Virus record (IMG/VR): IMGVR_UViG_3300021373_001991
Location: 1 to 31,927 of that record
Origin: a virus
Length of the DNA stretch: 31,927 nucleotides
Reading direction: 5' to 3' (one strand)
Shown: positions 25,101 to 31,927 of the stretch, one piece after another
Layout: each line of letters begins with the position of its first letter
Numbering within the stretch: the first letter of the stretch is position 1
Notes under the pieces: generated by a model
What the model saw: only the letters and a program-made list of their open reading frames with translations
Database searches by the model: none
Told to the model about the DNA's origin: nothing
Made by a program: the position numbers and the translations under genes

Positions 25101-28100
25101 TCCGCTATTTGTTACTTCAATTTTAATTACTTTGCCTGCACCAATGTATGCTCTAGCCGTTGCGCCGGTGCCGCCTCCACCTACAATAGTTACAGTTGGT
25201 GGATAGGTATATTTGCTTCCACCATCATAAATATTAATTGCTGTAACTTTGTACCCATAATTTTCTTTCCATGACTGATATGGATATTCATCAAAAAATG
25301 CATCGACGCCAATTAAGTCGTTATCTCTAATTTTTACGGATTTAGTTTTTATTCCGTTTTGTGTAAAGTCATAATACGGAGGAACATCAAAGTCACTAGT
25401 TTGTGTATTAGTATTATCTACATTTTCATAAGAACTTATATATTCACGTATATTTGTTTTGTAAGGTTTAACTTCATTAATGTAATCATTATAACTACTT
25501 AAATTATCATTTTGATAATTTATTTTTTGTTCTAGATCGCCTACATTATGTTTTGCTTTTACAAAACTTGTTTTATATACCCAGTCAACATTTTGTTGTT
25601 CTGACAATACGTATCTAATACTTGCAAAGAATAATTCTTGCCATTTAATTGCTAGGTTGTCTACAAATATATCGTTTTTTAGTGCTGTTAATATCTGTCT
25701 ACCTTCAACTACTGGTTCAGTATCAAAAAATCTATTGTCATACCCAAGCAAGTCGTAACCAACTGTATTTTCTATTACGTTATAAAGTTTGCTACTAATT
25801 TCTATAGTGCCGTTTTGTCTACCAATAGTTTCATAGTCAATTGTGTAATCTGAAGAGTTAGTGTCTGCAACACGTTTTAGTAACAACCAACCGCCATTAC
25901 CTATGTTATCAATTTTAACAATTTGACCAATCTTAGCATTTGCAGATGCTAGTTGATAACTTTCGTTGACTCTATGATCAATTCTTGTAAATTGTGTGTA
26001 TCCTGTTGCATACCAGTCTACATAATCCCAATATTCTTTTGTATCGTAACTTTGTGACTTTACTCTATCCCAAAGATTTGATGATTTATTCCATTCGTAA
26101 ATGGCCCATTTGTTATTAACTGTGCTATCGTTTTCAACTAATACTGTAAGTGGTCTTACCTCAATTATTAAATTTTCATCATATCCAGAACCACCGTTAA
26201 TAATGTTTACTTTACTAATTTGTCCTAGGTTATTAATCTCTAAATTAAAGTCTAATCCGCTACCGTTACCAAACAATTTAAAACTTGGTCCGTGTCTTAC
26301 AACACTTGTAGTATTATCATATGTAGGATCATTATATCCTCTACCAGTATCAATAATTCTAATATCAGTTACTACACCACCATGTACTGATGCTTGTAGT
26401 TTTGCTGTTTTAACTTTGTTAATACCAATAAAATCTAATTCATCCAATGTATCAACTTTATAATCGTATAATCTGTCTGTAACAAACGGTTGGGCATCAG
26501 CACTGTTGAGTGTAGTGAAACTAAAGTCATCTACAATAATAGTTTCTTTAAGAGCTAAGTTTGCTCTTTCAACAACTTGTTTAAATGCTTCTTGTCTGTT
26601 AACAAACCAACTTTGTCTTGGACTGTTTAATGTACCATATTTGTCTTTAGTGCTTAACTCAGGATCTGGAACAACGCGACCTCTTGAATCGTAACCAAGT
26701 AAACTGTCAATCCATTTTCTTTCTATATCTGCTTTAGGTATACTTGTTTCTAGTCCTTCTGTTAAGATATTATATTCAAAATGTCTATTTTGTTCTTGTG
26801 TATCTTGTGTATAGTAACTTACATGTAAAGCAATATCTTCATCTTTAATTAAACTTTCGCAGTTGTAAAGAACAAACCTATCATTACTTAATAATGCTAC
26901 AAAACTATAACCTTGTCCTCTTGGATCAGCAATTAATTTTGCAACTTCAGATGCACTAATTTTTCTTGATTCCATCACTGGAACTGTTAATTTATTTTTA
27001 ACCCAGAAATAATACTTGTCACTAAATGTTTGTGATACAGGATTGTAAACTAATTTTTGACTGTACGCATCATTACCATATTTAGAAAATCCACTTATAC
27101 CTTTTGCAAAGCCTGCGGCTGTTTCTGCTTGAGCATCCCAGTCTGACGGTATAATATCACTTTCTACCCATTCGTAAACATCAACTGAGTAATTAGGTAT
27201 TAACTTGCTCCAGTTGTTTGCTTGGTTAGTAATATCTTCTTGATATACATTAAAGAACTTTGCTGTAGATAAATCCCACCATAGTTTGCCAACATGTTGT
27301 TCTTCCCAATTAGTAGTTTCACTAAAGTAGTCAGGTAATGTTGTAACATTGTAACGTGCAAAATCTATGTTAGATTTAAATGTTAACTCTTGTTCTGCTG
27401 GTCCTGCAATCTTGCCTTGTACAGGATCAATGTAATCTAAATATGTAGATAATTGATTTGTTTTTACATTATATAAAAATGTTGATTTAATTTTTTGTAT
27501 ATCAACAACTTCGTTTGGTGTTCTTAATAGTGTCCATGGTTTTTTGTTTTGTGTAACTTGATAATCTACAAAACTACCTGGATTAATATCTTCATCATAA
27601 TATGTGTTTGGATCTGCTGGAACACCTACATAAACGTGATTATCGTTAATTAAAACTTGTTCACCAAATCTACTTGCAAATAGTACATTGTTGTCGCCGT
27701 CATAGTCTAATTCTTCTGCAAGTATAAATGCATCTTTTATTTTCTGATAAAGTCTAACACTACCACTGTCTATTCTTTTGTCAGGATATGTTGTAAATGT
27801 ATCGTCAAATGATGTTGTACCGTTGTCAAACGTTGTTTCAGTAATAATATCGCCATTGCCACTTGTTACAGCAATTATATCTTTTGAAATACTAACTTTG
27901 GTGCCAAACTTTTCACTAAGTGTGCCAGTGCCGGACAATGTTTGATGTAATTCAAAAGCACCATTTACTTTTGCATACACAAAAACTTTGCCGGTGTTGT
28001 AACCTTGTACATCACTTTCAGGATCAGCAATTACTAAAGTATCACCGTCCTCGCTTAAACTTATACTACTTCCCCAACCTGTGTTTGATACAGGTGCAAC

Positions 28101-31100
28101 AATAGTTTGATCAAAAACATATCGATCGTCTAAAATTCTATAAACAAGTACTTTGTTATCAGGATCAATGCTTGTGTCAGTAATAACACTTATTGCAAGA
28201 ACTTGACCATTTTCACTTAGAGATATTTCTTTTGTAAAGTCTAATACACCTTCACCTAAATCGTTAAACACTGGATCATTGTAAATGTTTACATCATTCG
28301 GTAGTGATGGAAGATAGTTAACTGTGCTGTCTAACGTTCTCCATTTAAGTGTGTCAGTAGGTATCACACCTTTAACAAATGTAAGTGCTGAATATAACTG
28401 ATTGTTATATAAAACTATTTCATCTGTTTTGTATGCAACATCTGCTGTATACGGTCCTCTATAATGAGGATTGATGTCTAAGGCATAATTGTAATTTTTA
28501 CCGTACTTGTCAGTACCATGTTTGATAACTGTTAAGTTTTCTTTTGAACCTACATAAAATCTATACAAGTCACCGTCTTGTGTTACAGCAACTTGTTTAC
28601 CAACATTACTGTTTGTAGTACTTCCAGGAATAGTCCATGTTCCTCTGTTGGTCCATGTGCTTCCTACTCTATTAAAGATACTGTATACACCTTGGTTAGC
28701 TGGCTTACTTACTTGTGACCCGCTTGTGTCTACAGGTAAATTGTAAACAAGTTGCCAATCACTGTTTGCTGTGCTAGGTATACTTGCTTCTGCTTCTGCG
28801 CCAGCTTCTGTTAAATTTTCTTTGTAAACCCAAAACTCTTTATTAACGTGTGCAAATGTATTTAAATCTCTAAACTGATCTAATCCGCCGTATGATTCAG
28901 GGTGTGCAGGAAAATTAGTTCCTCTTTGCATAACAGCAATTTTACCTGTATTGCTTCCTGTTACAGAAATTTTATTAATTGGACCCATAATACGTTGGTT
29001 TGGTAACTGTGAAGGTCCTTCAAGTGTTTCAAGTAATAATCTGTTGCCTTGAGTAAATGTTCCTGTAACATCTTTAAGGTATACTCTACCCTGGTCCGTT
29101 GCACGTCTTATATAATATGCAACACGGCCTCTTGCACCGGTAATTTCATCTCTAATAAAGTCGCCTGCGGCGCCGCCCGGATTTACAATATTTCCACCTA
29201 AGTCTGAAAATACTTTTCCTTCATAAGCAGGCTCAAAGAAGTCACCGGTATCAATGTCTTGGTCTGATAACATATCAACATCAGCACCCTGTGTTTTAGT
29301 AAATGTAAAGTCAATATAACCTTCCCACATATCTACAACAGTGTGTAAGTTGTCGTTAATATAACTAGGATCAATACCTAGTAAAGTAAAGTCTGGTGCA
29401 TCAGCTTGGTCATTAATATATGCTCTAAATTGATCTCCTGCTTGTGTAATTTCTCCATTTAGATTTGACGGAACTCTCATTAACCATCTGTTGTCTAAAA
29501 TGTTTTGTACACCATCGTTGTCAACATTTATATATGCTGCACCTCTGTGTGAAAGAACACTAACAAACACTGGTTCATCTCTAGTTGGGAATATAGTGTT
29601 TTGAACATCATCTAAACCATTTGCATAAAAGTTTGGTATAGTCCTTGCATATGTTTGAGTATTTTCATCATACACTAGTACGTCTTGATATACTAGTCCA
29701 TAACCCGGTACACCAAAATCTTTTGCTTCTGTAAATTCATCTGATGTTAGATAATTTGTACCTGTATTAATATACCACCAGCCGCCAGCTGCTCCAGTTG
29801 TGCCATTATAGTTTGGTTGTGTATACTCACCAATTAATGTTCCGTTGCTGTTTGTAATAGTTCCAGTTGGTCCAAATACTCCATTTGTATCTTTTGTATA
29901 GATTACAAGTTTAAAGTCTCTTTGGAAGGCTTTGTATACTGTTGCTGAGCCGCCAACTGTATCGATAATATCTCCTTCTACAGGAGGATCAGTAAATGGC
30001 TCTATTAGTAGTACAGCATCAACTTTTTCTACAATAACATGCTCGCCTTCTATAAATGTTGATGTTGGCTCCGTATATTGTGGTGCTGTATTTTGGGCAT
30101 TAATACCTTGTGGGAATACTTCTACAGGAGTTGTACTACCTGTATTTCTATTAAAGTTTGTATAATTGTTCCAGTTAAGAACTAATTTGTCCTGTGGCTT
30201 AGAACCTCTATACTGATCAAATGGTGCTGCAATCAATAAATGATCTGTTTGTGTGTTTGGTAAGTATGGACTACCTTGTAGTATAAGTGTTAGTAAACTA
30301 CTGTCACTGGATCTTTCAAAGTTTGCATAACTGTCAAATGTACTAAATGCAATACTTGCACTTTCAGGAGTAATTGTTCTTACAGCCTTCCAATAGTTTT
30401 CATTGTATTTGACAATTTCATTTTCTGTGTATTCTATAGTTTTACTATAATCGCCTTGATAGTTAGAAGCAACATCACTTGCTGTGCTTGACCCTACAAT
30501 AAGGTACTTGCCATCGGAACTAATATCAATATCTGCTCCAAAGCGATGTCCGTCTGCTACTGGATATGTGTCAGTATCTAAATTAAGTGTTGCTTCATAA
30601 AGTAATTCTCTAAGGTTTGATCCTCTTTGATAAGTGTACACATTACCATTCAAACTATTTGCACTATGATCTCCAAGCACAATTCTAGTATTTGCTTTGT
30701 TTGATGACATAGCAGAACCAAATTCGTATGTAGATGTAATATCATAATCGCTAGGATTATTATAATGCTTCTTATCATCATATACATTTTCTTGTATAGC
30801 AACAACCCAGTCGTTTTTGCTTGAGCCGTTGATCCAAACTTTTTGGTCTTCAACTATCTTATCTTCTAGTACAACGTTTGCATCTTTTACAGTGTCAAAG
30901 TTTACTGATCGTAAAATACTTACATAGCCGTTGATATCACTTAGATCTTCTATGCTGTTATTTGCTCCAGCAAGAACGTTTACACTAGTAGGCTTTACAA
31001 CTTCTACTGTATAAAATCCGTCGTTCTGTGTTGAAGTATTTTTTAATCCAATGATATCGCCTCTTTTAAAATTGTGGGCTCTATCAAACTCAAATGTTCC

Positions 31101-31927
31101 GCCTGGATTATCTACACCTACAAATGCATCAGCGCCTTCATCAAAGCCTGTTATATCAGTTACTCTAATGTTAGTAGTTACGTGCTGTAGGACATCCCAT
31201 GGCTGACTATCACCTGTTACCCATACATAATCTTTTGCGCCTATAACATTAATGTTTGCTGTAAGTATGTCTGTCTTGTCATTAATTCTATATGCAACAT
31301 CAGAATCAAACACAAATCCAGCGTCTTTAGTAAACTGTTTGTAATCTATTACAGTTGGAAATGGTTTATGATCGTAGTTTTGAGGTCTTTTATATACGTC
31401 TGCTGGGGTGAGTTTATAAATAGTGTCGGTGTCGTTAGCAGGTAAATTAGTTACAAGCTCTATCGGCTGTGGATTAGTTTTAATTTTCTTTTCGTCAATT
31501 AAAAATTCAACATCTTCAAAGTTTTCAGTAGCACCGTACTGTCCAACTCTAATTGCCCATTCTTCGTAAAACTCTAAACTTTCTTTATCAGCACTTGCAA
31601 GAGCATCAAACAGTTTTACCAAACTATTTTTTGTACCTTTGTCCTGTAACATTCCTTGATAGAATTTGTACTGACTTACATCATCATTTATAATGTTTTC
31701 TAAATACTTGCGTTTTTGATATCCAATTAAATGTTGTGCATGCTTTTGTTGTTCAAGATCAAAATTGTCTGTATCTAAATCGTAGAAGTCTGCAAACTGG
31801 TTAATTTTGTATTCAAAGTTTGGAACTAATTGTGCTTGAGGACGATTTTCTAAACGTTCCCATTGTGAGTCAATAAAGACTTCTGTGCCAGTTATATTAG
31901 ACAATGCAACATAGTAAAACTCTTTAT
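22098..31927 (-). CDS. giant mosaic virion protein, 5' end outside window
   Basis: At least 3,268 residues and probably more. The frame stays open past the first possible TTG start (31904) to the window edge, reading KEFYYVA before LSNITG, with no ribosome site, so the true start lies upstream. The N-terminal ~150 residues are helical. FG-GAP-like propeller strands appear near 453 ([18 protein letters not shown]) and 1280-1420 ([47 protein letters not shown]). Short chitin-binding-like segments lie near 485-508 ([15 protein letters not shown]) and 1151-1173 ([15 protein letters not shown]). GSGY-type repeats occur at about 1850-1910 and 2228-2280. From about 2350 come repeated NG-L-Y-type beta units. 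Near 3050-3140 is [13 protein letters not shown] with RRGTLGTG, a motif I know from T4-like phage structural proteins. It may form a large tail or baseplate appendage. Confidence 0.88.
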   Translation of the reverse strand, partial: KEFYYVALSNITGTEVFIDSQWERLENRPQAQLVPNFEYKINQFADFYDLDTDNFDLEQQKHAQHLIGYQKRKYLENIINDDVSQYKFYQGMLQDKGTKNSLVKLFDALASADKESLEFYEEWAIRVGQYGATENFEDVEFLIDEKKIKTNPQPIELVTNLPANDTDTIYKLTPADVYKRPQNYDHKPFPTVIDYKQFTKDAGFVFDSDVAYRINDKTDILTANINVIGAKDYVWVTGDSQPWDVLQHVTTNIRVTDITGFDEGADAFVGVDNPGGTFEFDRAHNFKRGDIIGLKNTSTQNDGFYTVEVVKPTSVNVLAGANNSIEDLSDINGYVSILRSVNFDTVKDANVVLEDKIVEDQKVWINGSSKNDWVVAIQENVYDDKKHYNNPSDYDITSTYEFGSAMSSNKANTRIVLGDHSANSLNGNVYTYQRGSNLRELLYEATLNLDTDTYPVADGHRFGADIDISSDGKYLIVGSSTASDVASNYQGDYSKTIEYTENEIVKYNENYWKAVRTITPESASIAFSTFDSYANFERSSDSSLLTLILQGSPYLPNTQTDHLLIAAPFDQYRGSKPQDKLVLNWNNYTNFNRNTGSTTPVEVFPQGINAQNTAPQYTEPTSTFIEGEHVIVEKVDAVLLIEPFTDPPVEGDIIDTVGGSATVYKAFQRDFKLVIYTKDTNGVFGPTGTITNSNGTLIGEYTQPNYNGTTGAAGGWWYINTGTNYLTSDEFTEAKDFGVPGYGLVYQDVLVYDENTQTYARTIPNFYANGLDDVQNTIFPTRDEPVFVSVLSHRGAAYINVDNDGVQNILDNRWLMRVPSNLNGEITQAGDQFRAYINDQADAPDFTLLGIDPSYINDNLHTVVDMWEGYIDFTFTKTQGADVDMLSDQDIDTGDFFEPAYEGKVFSDLGGNIVNPGGAAGDFIRDEITGARGRVAYYIRRATDQGRVYLKDVTGTFTQGNRLLLETLEGPSQLPNQRIMGPINKISVTGSNTGKIAVMQRGTNFPAHPESYGGLDQFRDLNTFAHVNKEFWVYKENLTEAGAEAEASIPSTANSDWQLVYNLPVDTSGSQVSKPANQGVYSIFNRVGSTWTNRGTWTIPGSTTNSNVGKQVAVTQDGDLYRFYVGSKENLTVIKHGTDKYGKNYNYALDINPHYRGPYTADVAYKTDEIVLYNNQLYSALTFVKGVIPTDTLKWRTLDSTVNYLPSLPNDVNIYNDPVFNDLGEGVLDFTKEISLSENGQVLAISVITDTSIDPDNKVLVYRILDDRYVFDQTIVAPVSNTGWGSSISLSEDGDTLVIADPESDVQGYNTGKVFVYAKVNGAFELHQTLSGTGTLSEKFGTKVSISKDIIAVTSGNGDIITETTFDNGTTSFDDTFTTYPDKRIDSGSVRLYQKIKDAFILAEELDYDGDNNVLFASRFGEQVLINDNHVYVGVPADPNTYYDEDINPGSFVDYQVTQNKKPWTLLRTPNEVVDIQKIKSTFLYNVKTNQLSTYLDYIDPVQGKIAGPAEQELTFKSNIDFARYNVTTLPDYFSETTNWEEQHVGKLWWDLSTAKFFNVYQEDITNQANNWSKLIPNYSVDVYEWVESDIIPSDWDAQAETAAGFAKGISGFSKYGNDAYSQKLVYNPVSQTFSDKYYFWVKNKLTVPVMESRKISASEVAKLIADPRGQGYSFVALLSNDRFVLYNCESLIKDEDIALHVSYYTQDTQEQNRHFEYNILTEGLETSIPKADIERKWIDSLLGYDSRGRVVPDPELSTKDKYGTLNSPRQSWFVNRQEAFKQVVERANLALKETIIVDDFSFTTLNSADAQPFVTDRLYDYKVDTLDELDFIGINKVKTAKLQASVHGGVVTDIRIIDTGRGYNDPTYDNTTSVVRHGPSFKLFGNGSGLDFNLEINNLGQISKVNIINGGSGYDENLIIEVRPLTVLVENDSTVNNKWAIYEWNKSSNLWDRVKSQSYDTKEYWDYVDWYATGYTQFTRIDHRVNESYQLASANAKIGQIVKIDNIGNGGWLLLKRVADTNSSDYTIDYETIGRQNGTIEISSKLYNVIENTVGYDLLGYDNRFFDTEPVVEGRQILTALKNDIFVDNLAIKWQELFFASIRYVLSEQQNVDWVYKTSFVKAKHNVGDLEQKINYQNDNLSSYNDYINEVKPYKTNIREYISSYENVDNTNTQTSDFDVPPYYDFTQNGIKTKSVKIRDNDLIGVDAFFDEYPYQSWKENYGYKVTAINIYDGGSKYTYPPTVTIVGGGGTGATARAYIGAGKVIKIEVTNSGSGYTSAPTVTLSGSQADGSTTAIASAQIGDGVVRSLHVGIKFDRVSGQYFITTLPETETFTGTAINDKFDLKWPINLKRNKIKVTINGTLLLRSEYTFTNVDDKTYTYDRQKGQITFSKTPELGDVILVEYEKDPAILNAQDRINHLYNPTTGMLGKDLAQLMVGIDYGGVEVKSFGFEGTAGWMTDEYGTDTWDSYDNTFEDEIFFADGTTVAIELAKPLEDGVEYNVYLKRFGQTKAIRIDDPSYNSIPTNPLAMMQTLVGDGVTQTINLAENDIQVNDGDIVTIRKTTSDGSFKPDGDSYDTILEGGVLDYGNAGGINADDIVLDGDLFVTPLTSGGPEELVNGQVMDSVNITVYERNGEGQGQVYNQNYLTDGTTTIYPLGLAPHSDDAVIVKLGNTIVDKAQYSLDYTALTITFNNAPAEDQVLTILTVGINGQNIIDLGVLFTVEGQSSYVTNILWDDRYAVYLRKNGQEPDGPELIAKKSDTGFIEFVFSPVAPPVGTRLDYEIYSDNTLINYSKIQKDNIIADGSSVTYNLSTNAIYETPAEFFSIVEVNGAIKKPGYSKVFHITDATIREYTLETFQVQEATLSAADTEVYLNGKLLNQQGSYTVNIGQSSITVASNLLSEGDVLTVYFRNGDYRVVGNQITFTNLLAEGDIINAYTFSNHDVLDINRISYDVINRSSLTPGTDNYSAYHQLTGGRVLLNQPASGVEYVWIFKNGSMLSPSMDYKLQDNMRIIELANEPSENDTIDIIHFTAPISTPTIAWQQFKDILNRTHYKRVDNNDGVKLAQDLQYNDLRIVVVEGADRLPTPDKRANKPGIIWINGERIEFFAKTGNDLRQLRRGTLGTGIATTHKTGSRVYSAGVEKNIPYADQNIIWSPVDAVTEGQTEFTLDFTPNSVNEFEVFAAGKRLNKAAIATFDPALAIDSPEGDVNTPAEFTVNGNTLTLTSPMKANQKLVVIRKVGKLWTDPGTPLKDAQNDIGSFLRGARSELPE

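Noticed and set aside
30650-30853. Minus-strand frame of 67 codons inside the giant gene
   Set aside because: It lies wholly within the giant reading frame in another phase and is rich in I, L and M, with no ribosome site.
31902-31904. TTG as start of the giant protein
   Set aside because: The frame continues upstream to the window edge with sensible residues, and there is no Shine-Dalgarno sequence, so this is a window-edge artefact.
1-31927. Search for intrinsic terminators, tRNA genes, CRISPR arrays and insertion sequences
   Set aside because: Gaps between genes are at most about 50-60 bases and hold no GC-rich hairpin plus T-run; no cloverleaf, repeat-spacer array or transposase was seen by eye. 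A tRNA or covariance scan could overturn this.

Overview
This window looks like part of the genome of a marine T4-like myovirus, of the kind that infects Pelagibacter, cyanobacteria or related hosts. The DNA is AT-rich (roughly one third G+C by eye). Every gene I accept lies on the minus strand, so transcription runs from high to low coordinates. Genes are nearly contiguous and often overlap by 1, 4 or 8 bases. One intergenic gap holds an exact T4-type late promoter (TATAAATA). The proteins are phage tail-fibre, adhesin and giant virion types, followed by a carbohydrate-active gene cluster. Host and genus are inferred from family resemblance, not proven. No tRNA, CRISPR, IS element or integrase was seen, and no gene-free stretch exceeds about 60 bases.

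Region A (31927 down to 11014) is a late structural block. It begins with a giant mosaic virion protein of at least 3,268 residues whose start lies outside the window. Next is a 206-residue conserved phage protein. Three consecutive tail-fibre-like proteins (692, 608 and 499 aa) follow; they share one N-terminal anchoring module but have different C-terminal ends: a tail-collar domain, a beta-rich tip, and a Peptidase-G2-like end. Then come two paralogous proteins. The first is short (337 aa). The second (1155 aa) has the same N-terminal region plus an inserted module, Calx-beta-like domains and a glycine-rich adhesin end. A 156-residue protein of unknown function is coupled to the adhesin by a TAATG overlap and could be its assembly partner.

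Region B (11017 down to 1) starts with a textbook sigma-70 promoter (TTGACA, 17 bases, TATAAT) whose -35 overlaps the stop codon of the last structural gene. It drives a tightly packed run of genes: a conserved small phage protein, two adjacent GT8-like glycosyltransferases, another conserved phage protein, a GT-A-like transferase, a radical SAM enzyme with an extra N-terminal cysteine set, three divergent members of a putative GT-B-like family, a GDP-mannose 3,5-epimerase homologue, a 2OG-Fe(II) oxygenase and a SAM methyltransferase. A second sigma-70-like promoter ends right at the start codon of a last, edge-truncated GT-A-like gene (386 to 1), so its mRNA may be leaderless.

My working model is that Region B makes and attaches an unusual, modified sugar. 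The epimerase would supply a GDP-L-hexose, the oxygenase, methyltransferase and radical SAM enzyme would modify it, and several transferases would assemble it. The target could be the phage's own fibres, encoded next door, or the host surface glycan. This is inference from gene content. The uncharacterised pieces most worth testing are the three-paralogue TEKT family, the twin-cluster radical SAM enzyme and the epimerase in a viral cassette.
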